Of a stretch of 64,000 nucleotides of DNA, positions 37,001-46,200 are shown piece after piece. Both the position numbers and the translations under genes were made by a program. Numbering within the stretch: the stretch's first letter is position 1; every line of letters begins with the position of its first letter. The notes under the pieces were generated by a model, which saw nothing but the letters and a program-made list of their open reading frames with translations, ran no database searches and was not told the DNA's origin. This DNA comes from Mucilaginibacter gracilis (GTDB taxonomy: Bacteria; Bacteroidota; Bacteroidia; Sphingobacteriales; Sphingobacteriaceae), in the NCBI RefSeq assembly GCF_003633615.1, contig NZ_RBKU01000001.1, positions 5,022,001 to 5,086,000 on the forward strand. Direction: 5' to 3'.

Positions 37001-37741
37001 GCTGTTAACATCAAAAGCACCTTATTTAATTTAGCTTACCGGCAATACACCAAGCTCAACAATACTACAGCTTTTGAAGCCTTTAAAAAGCAGGAAGCTT
37101 ATTGGTTGGATGATTTTTCGGTTTATAGCGCATTAAAAAACAAATTTAACGGTAAACCCTGGTACGAATGGCCTGCCGAATATAAGTTGCGCAATGCGGC
37201 TTCCCTTAAAAAACTGGGGAAAGATGAAGCTCATTATATTGAAATAACAAAATGGCTGCAATATGTATTTGCCACACAATGGCAAAAGCTTAAAAACTAC
37301 TGCCACCATAAAAACATTCAACTCATAGGCGACATTCCGTTTTATGTAAGTTATGATTCGGCAGATGTTTGGCAAGCACCGCAACTATTTAGTTTAGATA
37401 AACAAGGCAGCATAATAAGTATGGCCGGCGTGCCGCCCGATTATTTTTCGGCAGAGGGGCAATTGTGGGGCATGCCTGTTTACCGCTGGGATGAAATGAA
37501 AAAAGATAATTACCAGTGGTGGTTACTGCGCATAAAAAAAAACATGGAGTACTTTAATTTGCTCAGGCTCGATCATTTTAGGGCCTTTGTATCTTACTGG
37601 GAAGTACCCGCCCACCAAAAAACAGCCATCAACGGGCAATGGCAACAAGGGCCGGGAAGCCATTTATTTAACCGGTTACAACAGCAATTGGGCAATTTGC
37701 CATTTTTAGCCCAGGGCCGACGCATTAGGAATTTGTTTTAG
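33998..37741 (+). CDS. treY: TreY-MalQ fusion, MalQ part truncated by an ISAs1 insertion
   Basis: The frame now encodes 1247 residues: TreY (about 1-895), a 4-alpha-glucanotransferase MalQ domain (from about 900, GVLMHITSLASPYGIGDIGP) and nine IS-encoded residues (QGRRIRNLF). TreY motifs are complete: STYRIQFHKNFTF, LQDIVPNHMAYH, GLRVDHIDGLYDPE (nucleophile Asp305), YIIVEKILEQGEPFP and NATSTHDTKRGEDVRSRLN. The MalQ nucleophile is present (Asp1192 in LLRLDHFRAF), but translation enters the IS at codon 1239, immediately before the AEDLG glutamate. TreY, which turns the reducing end of maltodextrin into a trehalosyl unit, may remain active; MalQ cannot be. Precise removal of the IS and one duplication copy restores an open frame of 1394 residues. 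Confidence 0.9.
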   Translation: MYNPVSTYRIQFHKNFTFSDFEAIIPYLHQLGISTVYASPIFAATPGSMHGYDVVNPLQINPEIGTLQQLRNIHSKLKQLGMGWLQDIVPNHMAYHQNNLWLMDVLEKGQKSVYSTYFDMLWDNPAYDGRIMVPFLGSQLDDVIKNRELQIAYQNNQLVFSYGGQAYPLQLHSYGQLLPGDKQVQQFDAILKSIANADSIADKSKYAGACNEIKTQYANIFKKVFTGSYLKKVNSNAALLKSIASQQAYALCYWQATDSEINFRRFFTVNGLICLNMQNSEVFNHYHQLIKQLLNEGILQGLRVDHIDGLYDPELYLAQLRALAGDDTYIIVEKILEQGEPFPTNWPIQGNTGYDYLGLVNNVFTNNKNQAALSKLYQQLTHQNTDPHQGITEKKSLILFEHMAGELENLYQLFLSLDLADSKTIEKVKPADLKNAIAQLLIHFPVYRFYGNILPLGDIESVALRNIFKQIIGLKPQLKAAVKLLQAALLKNATKNSNDYNTRAIRFYQRCMQFTGPLMAKGVEDTLMYTYNRFIDHNEVGDSPEAFGIKVSEYHRLMGNRQQQWPLTMNATSTHDTKRGEDVRSRLNVLTDVADEWAQQILLWQQMNKGLKTDGLPDANDEYFIYQTIIGAYPLPQQGDDDFKNRVQDYLVKALREAKLNSNWAQPNQDYEAAVKSFVNKLLNKKGQFWLSFVAFQQRIANYGVINSLSQVLLKYTSPGMSDLYQGCELWDNSLVDPDNRRPVDYKLRQKLLNDTTGKFESQIELWQHLWQNRYNAQIKLALTTTLLAERKQNAGVFTTGAYIPLKVKGKYKQNVLAFARQLKQTWYVIAIPLHLAAIIGRDEQIENFDWQDTRIILPDEAPLQWQHLLTQTKGFAAKGIPVGNIFKPVCPAILKLHTAEKGAGVLMHITSLASPYGIGDIGPEAHKFADMLHQNRQKYWQTLPVNMVQESSGYSPYSSESAMAGNILLISPQLLADDGLLDKNELKKYRFESQTVDYQRAVNIKSTLFNLAYRQYTKLNNTTAFEAFKKQEAYWLDDFSVYSALKNKFNGKPWYEWPAEYKLRNAASLKKLGKDEAHYIEITKWLQYVFATQWQKLKNYCHHKNIQLIGDIPFYVSYDSADVWQAPQLFSLDKQGSIISMAGVPPDYFSAEGQLWGMPVYRWDEMKKDNYQWWLLRIKKNMEYFNLLRLDHFRAFVSYWEVPAHQKTAINGQWQQGPGSHLFNRLQQQLGNLPFLAQGRRIRNLF

Positions 37742-38973
37742 CGATTAATGAAAGAAGAAATTTATGGTTCCACCCGGCCATTTTTCTTTTTGCTTTCAGG
37801 CTGGCCTTACTGGTTTTGTCGGCTTTTAGGATATTTAGGGCTATCTTTCTGACTACGGCAAGGTTTTGGGCGGTCTGTTTGTTCCGTGTGGTATTGTAAT
37901 CTTCGCCAAATCCGACATCCAACTGCCAGTGCAATTGGTTCTCAATGCCCCAATGTGCGCGGATGGCTTGGTTAAAATAGGCAGCATCAGCACGGAGGCT
38001 GGAGATATAGTAGCGGTCTTGTATGGAGTGGCTGTCACCTATTATCCTTTCCGAGGTTATTTTGATGATGGTCTTTATTCCCTTCCAATTTTCCTTTTCG
38101 TCAACCCAGTTAAGTTCATGAATGACTTTGCAGTCTCTGATCTCCGCCCGCCCGTGGCCCTTATCCAGGTGCTGGCTGTAACTGTCTTCTTTAAAGTTGA
38201 ACTGATTGATTACCTGTTCATAAAGTGTTTCCTGGTTCTGTTTCAAAGCAAGGATATAATCGCCCTGGCTTTCGACAATCTGTTCAGCAATCGCTTTCTG
38301 TGTACCCATTGCGTCGATGCTTACTACCGCCCCTTTGATGTTCAATAGCGATAACAATGCTGGGATCGCCGTAATCTCATTGCTCTTGTCATCCACTTTT
38401 TGTTGCCCCAGTACCAACTGGTTACGACCCGACCAGGCGCTTACCAAATGCAAGGCCCCCAACCCCTGGTGTTTGCAGGCGCTGTTACAGATGCTCTTTC
38501 CATCGATAGCGATCAACTCCTTTTCGCCAGACAGGCCCGACTCCTCAAGACCCCGGCTAAGTTCCGCTGTCCAGGCACGAAAACACTGTTCAAAAAGCGC
38601 CGAATCGATCAGCATAAAAACCCGGTTGATCGTGTCATGACTGGGTATGCCGTTTTCAAGAGGCAGCAACTGCTTTAAAAAATCTTCTTTCTCCTTCCCG
38701 AATTCTTCCATCTCGTACCAGCTTTCTGCACCACATAGAACGGCCAATACCGACAAAATGATAACTTCCAGTAAATTGTGTTTCTTATTATTACCTGTAC
38801 GAGGATCAGGTATCCATCTAAAATGATTGTGAAGTGAAGTCGTCATATGCTTTTACAAAGAAAAAACGCTAACCCGACTCTAATCCTCCCGAAACCACAA
38901 AAGTTATACCTACGTTTCCAACACTTTGTTCATAACCATATCAACTTTTAACTATTCTTATGCGTCAGCCCTG
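37712..38973 (-). mobile_element. ISAs1-family insertion sequence with 10-bp target duplication
   Basis: 1262 bp. The ends are inverted repeats: left CAGGGCCGACGCAT, right (reverse complement) CAGGGCTGACGCAT. The host sequence ATTTTTAGCC is present at both borders (37702-37711 and 38974-38983), a perfect 10-bp duplication, within the 8-10 bp usual for the family. It carries one transposase gene on the minus strand. The intact duplication and full-length transposase indicate a recent insertion. The element splits the malQ part of the fusion gene. Confidence 0.95.
37725..38846 (-). CDS. ISAs1-family DDE transposase
   Basis: 373 residues, full length. An N-terminal helical domain (HFRWIPDPRTGNNKKHNLLE, LSVLAVLCGAESWYEMEEFG) is followed by the RNase-H-like core with the first Asp in ELIAIDGKSICNSA, the second in GAVVSIDAMGTQKAIAE, and the C-terminal RAHWGIENQLHWQLDVGFGED with the Glu region. 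Its stop lies 13 bases inside the left IS end. The start has about 125 bases of IS leader to the right end. Nothing suggests inactivation. Confidence 0.95.
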   Translation of the reverse strand: MTTSLHNHFRWIPDPRTGNNKKHNLLEVIILSVLAVLCGAESWYEMEEFGKEKEDFLKQLLPLENGIPSHDTINRVFMLIDSALFEQCFRAWTAELSRGLEESGLSGEKELIAIDGKSICNSACKHQGLGALHLVSAWSGRNQLVLGQQKVDDKSNEITAIPALLSLLNIKGAVVSIDAMGTQKAIAEQIVESQGDYILALKQNQETLYEQVINQFNFKEDSYSQHLDKGHGRAEIRDCKVIHELNWVDEKENWKGIKTIIKITSERIIGDSHSIQDRYYISSLRADAAYFNQAIRAHWGIENQLHWQLDVGFGEDYNTTRNKQTAQNLAVVRKIALNILKADKTSKASLKAKRKMAGWNHKFLLSLIAKTNS

Positions 38974-38983
38974 ATTTTTAGCC

Positions 38984-39454
38984 GAAGACCTGGGCCAAAT
39001 TACCGATGATGTTTACACCCTTAGAGATGAGTTTAAATTACCCGGAATGCGCGTAATGCAGTTTGCCTTTGGCGATGACTTGCCCCTATCTCCACATGCG
39101 CCGCATAACTACATTGATAATTGCTTTGCCTATACCGGTACGCATGATAATAACACCACACGGGGCTGGTATGAAACCGATATTGATAAAAGTGGCCGCA
39201 AACTAATTAATGCATACACCGGGCAAAACATTAAAGCTAAAAATATAAATAAGGCAATAATACGGCTATGTTACTCATCGGTAGCAAAAGCGGTTATTAT
39301 ACCCATTCAGGATGTATTGGGCCTAAACGGCCAAAGCCGCATGAACATACCATCATCAGCAAATGGTAACTGGCTATGGCGGCTAAAACAGGATAACACC
39401 TTAGACAAGGCCATGAAATACCTCAATGAGTTAGCAGTACTTTACAACAGGTAA
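38984..39454 (+). pseudogene. malQ: 3' fragment of malQ separated by the IS
   Basis: Continues the fusion reading frame after the second copy of the duplicated target: AEDLGQITDDVY (catalytic Glu of amylomaltase), then GMRVMQFAFGDD, CFAYTGTHDNNTTRGWY (third catalytic Asp) and IPIQDVLGLNGQSRMNIP, ending in a stop at 39454. It has no start or ribosome binding site of its own apart from an internal ATG at 39047, so it is presumably not expressed as an enzyme. The original MalQ would have had about 490-500 residues. Confidence 0.93.
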
Positions 39455-39500
39455 GTACCAATAAAAAACTCATAATCAAACACTTATTAAAAATTACCCA

Positions 39501-39527
39501 AACAGCTTTTTTATTCAAAAAGCTGTT
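39501..39527. terminator. Bidirectional hairpin terminator between malQ and the Fpg-like gene
   Basis: Perfect 11-bp stem, AACAGCTTTTT (39501-39511) with AAAAAGCTGTT (39517-39527), 5-base loop. T- and A-rich stem sides supply U-runs in both directions. It overlaps the last codons and stop of the minus-strand glycosylase gene. Confidence 0.7.
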
Positions 39528-40284
39528 GTTCATCGGTATAATAAGTGCGGCGCGAGTTAATTTCGGTATGGTGTATGGTTGCTCCGCCGGGGGTTTGCTC
39601 GCGCTTGGGCTGGTGTACCAGCAAAAAATCCCTTACCTCTCCGCTAATAATATCCGGTTTAGCTTTAAGTATTTGTTTTTCAGCATCTTTTAACACCTTT
39701 GTTATAGCTGTAATTAAAGCAGTAACCTGTATTTCGGGGAGTTTATTGCTGATGGATAATGGCGAAATTTTGGCATCATATAAAATTTCGTCGGCGTAAG
39801 CATTACCAATACCGCGCAGCACTTGCTGGTCTAACAGCACTGTTTTTATGGGTTTACGGGTGGCCCTAAGTTTTTCGATAAGATATGCCGGTTCAATATC
39901 CAGCGCATCCGGCGTGTCGCTCGCTTTAGGGTCAAGCGTTGGTGTAGCTGCTTTCTGAAAATCGCTCATTGCCAAACCAGTACCATCGGCAAACAGCAGT
40001 TCAATAATTGCAAACTTGCCATCGTTATGCCCGGTAAAAACATGTAGTGTACCATGCAGCATCAGGTGCAAACCTAAAACATGGCCGTTTTTAAATTCAA
40101 AGTGTAACTCCTTCCCCACCCGCTTAATTTGTGTTAGCTGTTGATGTTGTAAGGCAGCCTGCAATTGAGCTACCAATACGTTGAGCTTTTTATCAACTGG
40201 TACGGTTACCTGTTTCAGTATTTTACCTTTAAATTTTTTATTCAAATTATGGCTAAAAGCCTGCAAATCGGGTAATTCGGGCAT
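39511..40284 (-). CDS. Fpg/Nei-family DNA glycosylase with a zincless finger
   Basis: 257 residues when started at ATG 40284, which yields MPELPDLQAF; the catalytic N-terminal Pro2 must follow the initiator, so the in-frame ATG at 40332 is not the start. Glu3 and Lys58 (RVGKELHFEF) complete the active site. The helix-two-turn-helix is LLDQQVLRGIGNAYADEIL. The C-terminal finger keeps its shape and DNA-contacting Arg (INSRRTYYTDEQ) but has none of the four zinc cysteines, like the zincless finger of NEIL1. It excises oxidised bases with beta/delta-lyase activity. Convergent with the treY-malQ operon. Confidence 0.85.
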   Translation of the reverse strand: MPELPDLQAFSHNLNKKFKGKILKQVTVPVDKKLNVLVAQLQAALQHQQLTQIKRVGKELHFEFKNGHVLGLHLMLHGTLHVFTGHNDGKFAIIELLFADGTGLAMSDFQKAATPTLDPKASDTPDALDIEPAYLIEKLRATRKPIKTVLLDQQVLRGIGNAYADEILYDAKISPLSISNKLPEIQVTALITAITKVLKDAEKQILKAKPDIISGEVRDFLLVHQPKREQTPGGATIHHTEINSRRTYYTDEQQLFE

Positions 40285-40414
40285 GTTACTTCGTTTTTTA
40301 AATATGGATTGATAACAACCATAGCCAGGCATTGGTTGTAGCTACAAAATAAACAAGTTGAAAACTTAAAAAGCATACAATTGTTTAATTGTTATAAACT
40401 AAACTGAGCTTATT

Positions 40415-40588
40415 ATGACTAAATATGGAGAAAAAGCGCATGACAAAGTTGAACAGGCCATGCACGAAAGAAAAGAAGGCACATTAAAAAGCGGCAGCGG
40501 TAAAAAGGTTACCTCAAAAAAACAAGCCATAGCCATCGGCCTGTCCGAAGCCCGTAAAGAGGGCAGGAAAGTGCCCAAAAAAAGTTAA
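40415..40588 (+). CDS. Small basic protein, DUF6496-like
   Basis: 57 residues beginning MTKYGEKAHDKVEQAMHERK, with KSGSGKKVTSKKQAIAIGLS and a Lys/Arg-rich end. This matches a family of small, highly basic proteins in Bacteroidota and Proteobacteria that I know as DUF6496. Lys and Arg make up about a third of the residues, so nucleic-acid binding is possible. It is monocistronic and followed by a strong hairpin. Function unknown. Confidence 0.65.
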   Translation: MTKYGEKAHDKVEQAMHERKEGTLKSGSGKKVTSKKQAIAIGLSEARKEGRKVPKKS

Positions 40589-40597
40589 TAAACAACA

Positions 40598-40640
40598 AAC
40601 CAACAACTGCCAGGCCATAATAACCAGGCAGTTGTTGGTT
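40598..40640. terminator. Hairpin terminator after the DUF6496-like gene
   Basis: 14-bp perfect stem AACCAACAACTGCC (40598-40611) with GGCAGTTGTTGGTT (40627-40640); loop of 15 bases. No long U-run follows. It stands between convergent genes. Confidence 0.65.
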
Positions 40641-40686
40641 AGCAGCCCGGTGCAAATTTATCCTTTTCTAATGCGTGTTGGCCGTA

Positions 40687-40956
40687 TTAAATCACCTCCA
40701 CATAATTGATAATAAATTTAGCCAATTGTTCTTGCTCGGCAACGCTAAGCGTTTCACCATCGTATATCCAATACCCTTGTGCGTCAAATAATATCCGGCC
40801 CAAATAATCGGGGTTATCGTCAAAAGCGGTATACAATTTATAAGTAGTTATTAGCGCATTTTCATTATCGGGCACCACGCGCACAATTTCATCGGCGCCC
40901 TTCCTTCGCTTTACCCAGGCCTTAGCCTCTTTGTTCAAACAAGCTCTATTTGTCAT
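40687..40956 (-). CDS. Small hypothetical protein (89 aa)
   Basis: Begins MTNRACLNKEAKAWVKRRKG and ends with an acidic/hydrophobic part (YLGRILFDAQGYWIYDGETL, EQLAKFIINYVEVI). No signal peptide, membrane segment or family that I recognise. It is transcribed divergently from imuA with an 87-base intergenic region holding a TTTGTA/TACAAA dyad, so the two may share regulation. Its codon use resembles the neighbours and supports a real gene. Confidence 0.6.
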   Translation of the reverse strand: MTNRACLNKEAKAWVKRRKGADEIVRVVPDNENALITTYKLYTAFDDNPDYLGRILFDAQGYWIYDGETLSVAEQEQLAKFIINYVEVI

Positions 40957-40979
40957 GATAAAACAAAAGTGGAAAATAA

Positions 40980-40999
40980 TTTGTAATTACCCATACAAA
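40980..40999. promoter_or_regulatory. Inverted repeat TTTGTA-N8-TACAAA, possible operator
   Basis: Perfect 6-bp arms with an 8-base spacer, midway between the divergent starts of the 89-residue protein and imuA. It is 44 bases before the imuA ATG. Its shape is that of a dimeric repressor site. Since imuA-imuB-dnaE2 is a damage-inducible cassette in many bacteria, a LexA-type operator is a candidate; this is inference. Confidence 0.4.
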
Positions 41000-41043
41000 A
41001 TACTAAAATTATTAGCATAAATTTACAGTCGCAAATAAAGTGT

Positions 41044-41775
41044 ATGCCCGAAACAAAAAAAGATATCATTAGCAAGCTCCGTAAAGATATTTTGCTTTGG
41101 GAGGGGTTTAAGCCGCCCGCAGCAGGCAAGGCTAAAGGTATTGGCCTTGGCCCAATGGAGCAGGCTTTTCCAAATGGCGTATTCCCTACGGGCGCCATCC
41201 ACGAGATGCTTTGCCCCCTGCCCGAACACGCGGCGGCAACAAGCGGCTTTATGGCCGGTTTACTGGCCGTTTTAATGCAGCAAGGTGGTGCATGTTTATG
41301 GATAGGTACATCGCGAAAGCTCTTCCCACCGTTTTTAATGGCCTTTGATGTGGAGCCCGATCGTATTATTTTTATTGATGTACAGCGGGAAAAAGATGTG
41401 TTATGGGCGATGGAAGAAGCGTTAAAGTGCGAGGGCCTGGCCGCCGTTATTGCCGAAGTAAAAGATATAAGCTTTGCACAATCGCGCAGGTTACAGTTGG
41501 CTGTAGAAAACAGTAAGGTAACCGGCTTTTTATTACGTAACAATTTGCATAAACCCGGTGCTACAACCTGCGTAGCCAGATGGAATATTACTGCCCTGCC
41601 CAGTGAATTGCATGACGAGCTACCCGGAATAGGTTTTCCGCGCTGGCAGGTTCAATTACTTAAAGTGCGCAATGGCACCCCCGGTAGCTGGAAACTGGAG
41701 TGGGTAAACGGCTGCTTTGTTACTATTGAACAGGATAATTTGGCAACTCAATTACCGCAACTCAAAGTTGGTTAA
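41044..41775 (+). CDS. imuA: ImuA-like RecA-fold mutasome protein
   Basis: 243 residues. LGPMEQAFPNGVFPTGAIHEMLC begins a RecA-like core that lacks a classical Walker A; GACLWIGTSRKLFPP, RIIFIDVQREKDVLWAMEEA and LAAVIAEVKDISFAQSRRLQ follow. ImuA (also called SulA-like or RecA-like) bridges ImuB to the translesion complex. It is the first of three contiguous genes imuA-imuB-dnaE2 (gap of 2 bases to imuB). The role rests mainly on this operon and on the RecA-like motifs. Confidence 0.85.
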   Translation: MPETKKDIISKLRKDILLWEGFKPPAAGKAKGIGLGPMEQAFPNGVFPTGAIHEMLCPLPEHAAATSGFMAGLLAVLMQQGGACLWIGTSRKLFPPFLMAFDVEPDRIIFIDVQREKDVLWAMEEALKCEGLAAVIAEVKDISFAQSRRLQLAVENSKVTGFLLRNNLHKPGATTCVARWNITALPSELHDELPGIGFPRWQVQLLKVRNGTPGSWKLEWVNGCFVTIEQDNLATQLPQLKVG

Positions 41776-41777
41776 TT

Positions 41778-43283
41778 ATGCAAAAGCGTTTTGTTTCTAT
41801 ATGGTTTAGCCATTTAACTACCGATTGGCTTACCCTGCGCCGGCCCGAATTAAAAGAGGTGCCCTTTGTTTTTGCTGCGCCTGTTAGGGGGCGCAATATA
41901 ATTACAGCGGCCAATATTTTAGCCGAAGCACAGGGCGTAACAGCAGGTATGGCTGCCGCCGATGCCAAGGCCATTGTTCCGTTATTAGAAGTTGTTGACG
42001 ATATTCCGGGCCAGGCCCAAAAGCTGTTAAAGGCTTTGGGGCTATGGTGTATAAGGTATACGCCGCTAATTGCAATTGATTTGCCTAACGGTTTAATACT
42101 CGATGTTTCGGGCTGCGCGCATTTGTGGGGTGGCGAGCGGCCCTACCTTGGCACCATAATAAAAATATTAAGAAGCAAAGGTTACAACGCCCGTGGCGCA
42201 ATGGCCGATACCGTTGGTACAGCCTGGGCAATAGCCCGCTATGGCCGTTTAAAACCAATTATTGAGCCGGGCACACAGGCACATGCCTTGCTTACTTTAC
42301 CACCTGCGGCATTAAGGCTTGAACCCCTGGTTTTAGACAGATTGCAAAAGCTTGGTTTTTATACCATTAAAAGCTTTATTGGCATGGGCCGCTCGGTATT
42401 ACGCAGGCGCTTTGGCCCCGGTTTATTACTCCGGCTTGACCAGGCTTTGGGTAACGAGGATGAACCGCTACTGGTATTGCACACTGCCCAACCTTTCCAC
42501 GAGCGTTTACCCTGCCTGGAGCCAATACGCACGGCAACAGGCATTGAAATTGCCATAAAAACACTACTGGAAAACATGTGCGAACGCTTACACAGCGAAG
42601 GCAAAGGTTTACGAACCGCCATTTTAAAATGCTACCGTGTAGATGGTAAAATAATTGAAGTTGGCATTGGCACTAATATCGCATCGCACCATATTAATCA
42701 TTTATTTAAATTGTTTGAACTAAAAATATCATCTATAGCTCCCGCTTTGGGTATAGAGTTATTTACACTTGATGCACCAAAAGTAGAGGATATTGAACCC
42801 GGACAGGAAATACTATGGTTGCCCCAGGGTTGCAGCCTTGAAGATGTGAGTTTAGCCGAATTGTTAGACAAGCTGGCTAATAAAATTGGCAGCAGCAGCA
42901 TTAAACGCTATTTACCCCAGGAACATTACTGGCCCGAACGCTCTATTAAGCTGGCCCTTTCTTTACAGGAAAAACGCACTACCAACTGGCGAACCGACAG
43001 GCCCCGACCATCATTATTACTACCCAGGCCCGAACGCATTGAAGTAACCGCCTTAATACCCGATTACCCGCCAATGTTGTTTATCTATAAAAATAAAGTG
43101 CACCAAATAAAAAAGGCCGACGGCCCCGAGCGCATAGAACGCGAATGGTGGATAGAAGCCGGTGAACACCGCGATTACTATTATGTGGAAGATCAGGATG
43201 GCAAACGTTACTGGCTATTCCGGTTGGGCCATTACTCGGGCAACAGGCCCGGCCAATGGTTTATTCATGGATTTTTTGCCTGA
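41778..43283 (+). CDS. imuB: ImuB, catalytically inactive Y-family polymerase homologue
   Basis: 501 residues. The N-terminal Y-family palm is recognisable (KRFVSIWFSHLTTDWLTLRR, ITAANILAEAQGVTAGMAA, LDVSGCAHLWGGE), but the acidic metal ligands are missing: the first motif has no DxD and the second reads LDVSGCAHL instead of SxDE. Fingers, thumb and a long C-terminal part follow; the tail (REWWIEAGEHRDYYYVEDQD) is characteristic of ImuB. It serves as the clamp-binding hub that recruits DnaE2. Twelve bases separate it from dnaE2. Confidence 0.9.
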   Translation: MQKRFVSIWFSHLTTDWLTLRRPELKEVPFVFAAPVRGRNIITAANILAEAQGVTAGMAAADAKAIVPLLEVVDDIPGQAQKLLKALGLWCIRYTPLIAIDLPNGLILDVSGCAHLWGGERPYLGTIIKILRSKGYNARGAMADTVGTAWAIARYGRLKPIIEPGTQAHALLTLPPAALRLEPLVLDRLQKLGFYTIKSFIGMGRSVLRRRFGPGLLLRLDQALGNEDEPLLVLHTAQPFHERLPCLEPIRTATGIEIAIKTLLENMCERLHSEGKGLRTAILKCYRVDGKIIEVGIGTNIASHHINHLFKLFELKISSIAPALGIELFTLDAPKVEDIEPGQEILWLPQGCSLEDVSLAELLDKLANKIGSSSIKRYLPQEHYWPERSIKLALSLQEKRTTNWRTDRPRPSLLLPRPERIEVTALIPDYPPMLFIYKNKVHQIKKADGPERIEREWWIEAGEHRDYYYVEDQDGKRYWLFRLGHYSGNRPGQWFIHGFFA

Positions 43284-43295
43284 GAAAGCTTTACA

Positions 43296-46200
43296 ATGAA
43301 CTATACAGAATTACAGGTAACAACCAATTTTAGTTTTTTACGCGGTGGCTCGCACCCCGAAGAACTGGTGGTGCAGGCAGCAGAGTATGGGCAGGCAAAA
43401 ATTGCCATAACAGACCATAATAGTGTTGCCGGGGTTGTGCGGGCCCATTTGGCAGCAAAAGCAAAAGGCATTAAAATTATACCGGCTTGCAGGCTTAACC
43501 TGCTTAATGGGCCAAGCCTGCTTGCTTACCCTACCAACCAGGATGCCTGGGGCCAAATGTGTGCCCTGCTAACCACAGGCAACCTTCGCGCCGAAAAGGG
43601 CGAATGCCACCTTTACACTAACGATGTTTTTGAACACGCAAAGGGCATCAAATTTATAGTGGTACCACCGGCATCGCTTTACAAACAGTTTAATTTTGAT
43701 AACCAATTTAAAGCCTCATTAAACCTGTACCGCGAGGCTTTAGGTAATCAACTTTACATAGCAGCCAGCCGATGCTATAATGGCGATGATGCTAAACGGC
43801 TGTACCGCCTATCGCAATTGGGCATACCCATGGTTGCTACCAATGATGTGTATTACCACCAGCCTGCACGCCGCGAATTGCAAGATATTTTAACCTGTGT
43901 ACACCAAAAATGTACTATCCACAATGCCGGTTTTGCATTGCATCCCAATGCCGAAAGGCATTTAAAGCCCAGTGATGAGATGGAACGCCTTTTTATGCAA
44001 TACCCTGATGCCATAGCACTTACACAGGAAATTGCCGAAGCCTGTACATTTTCGCTCGATACTTTAAAATATATTGAACCCGAGGAGGTAAGCACCGATG
44101 GCCTTACCCCACAGCAACGCTTAACCCAATTTACATGGAACGGCGCAATAAAAAGATTTGGAGAAGAGATTCCGGAAAAGATAAAAAAACAGATAGCCTT
44201 TGAACTGGATTTTATTGAACGAAAAAAGCTGGCCTCTTACTTTTTAAGAGTTTACCGCTATACTCAAAAAGCCGAAGAACTGGGCATTTTACACCAGGGG
44301 CGCGGTTCGGCGGCCAACTCAACGGTTTGCTATTGTTTGGCCATAACCGCTGTTGACCCTATGAAATCAAGGCTGCTGTTTTCGCGCTTTATGTCTGACG
44401 CGCGCAACGAATGGCCGGATATTGATGTAGATTTTGAACACGAACGGCGCGAAGAAATTATCCAGTTTATTTATGACGATTATGGTCGTGATAGAGCTGC
44501 TATTGTAGCTACAGTTACCCAGGAGCGGCATAAAGGAGCCATCCGCGATGTTGGTAAAGCTATGGGATTATCCGAAGATACCATCAAACGGCTATCCGGC
44601 GCAATATGGGATTTTTCGGAAGAAGGATTTAACCGCCAGCGCATTATTGAGCAAGGCCTTAACCCAGATGAACCGCTGTTACAAAAAGTACTACAGCTAA
44701 CCGAGCAATTAATGGGCTTTCCGCGCCAATTAGGGCAACATACAGGTGGCTTTGTTATCACACGGGGTAAACTCTCGGATATTTGCCCGGTAATGAACGC
44801 CCGCATGCCAAACCGCACCCAACTGGAGTGGAACAAAGATGATTTAGAAGCTTTGAGCATTTTAAAAGTTGATGTGCTTGGCTTGGGTATGCTAACCTGC
44901 ATCCGCAAAGGGTTTGATTTGGCCAAACAACATTATGGCCTCAACCTTACACTGGCAAACATACCGCAGGATGACGCCGTGGTGTACGAAATGATTTGCC
45001 ATGCCGATACGCTTGGGGTTTTCCAAATTGAGAGCCGGGCGCAAATGTCAATGCTTCCGCGCCTAAAACCCCGATGCTTTTACGATTTGGTTATCGAAGT
45101 AGCCATTGTACGCCCCGGCCCTATCCAGGGAGATATGGTGCATCCCTACCTGCGCAGGCGCGATGGTACCGACCCGGTAGAATATCCATCAAAAGAACTG
45201 GAAGAAATACTTGGCCGAACGCTGGGCGTACCTCTTTTTCAGGAACAAGCTATGGAAATAGCCATTGTAGCCGCTGGTTTTACCCCTGCCGAGGCAGACC
45301 AGCTACGCCGTAGTATGGCAACTTTTAAAGCTAAAGGCCTGGTAAGCCAGCACCAAAAAAAACTGGTTAATGGTATGATGGCCAAAGGTTACGACGAAGA
45401 ATTTGCCAAACGTATTTTTAAACAACTGGAAGGTTTTGGCAGCTATGGTTTTCCCGAAAGCCATGCCGCCAGTTTTGCCTTGTTAGTTTACATATCATCG
45501 TGGATAAAGTGTTACTATCCGGATATTTTTGCGGCTGCCTTACTCAACAGCCAGCCAATGGGCTTTTACCAACCCGCGCAAATTGTAATTGATGCCGAAA
45601 AGCATGGCGTTGTTATGCGCCCTGTTGATGTTAACTATTCGTTATGGGATAATACATTGGAAGAAAAAACCGGCAAATATTGCGCATTACGCCTGGGTTT
45701 TAGGCAGGTAAAAGGTTTAAACGAAACAGACATGAGCGCTTTGATAGCGGCCCGCGGAAAAGGCTATACCAGTATTAGCCAGTTAAGCGATGCCGGTATA
45801 TCGCAAGCCTCTATTGAGATACTAACCGATGCGGATGCCTTTGGTTCGTTAAACTTAAACCGCCGCCAGGCGTTATGGGAAGTGCCCGCATTAAGCGATA
45901 AGCCTATTGGTTTATTTACCGGCCAACCCTCAGAAAGTACCCAAGAAAGCCAGATAACCTTACCGTTTATGACACCCGCCGAGCATGTAGTGCACGATTA
46001 TGCCGCCACAGGTTTATCCCTAAAAGCACACCCCGTTAGCTTTGTGCGAGAAAAATTAAAGTTATTGCATGTAACAGCCACCGGTGAACTACCTTTGCTT
46101 AAAGATGGCAACCGGGTTAAAGTGGCCGGGCTTATTACCGTGCGGCAACGCCCCGGCACGGCCAAAGGTGTTTTATTTATCACCATTGAAGACGAAACAG

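Noticed and set aside
40285..40332. Upstream ATG for the Fpg-like glycosylase
   Set aside because: It would bury the catalytic Pro2 sixteen residues from the N-terminus, which is incompatible with the Schiff-base mechanism.
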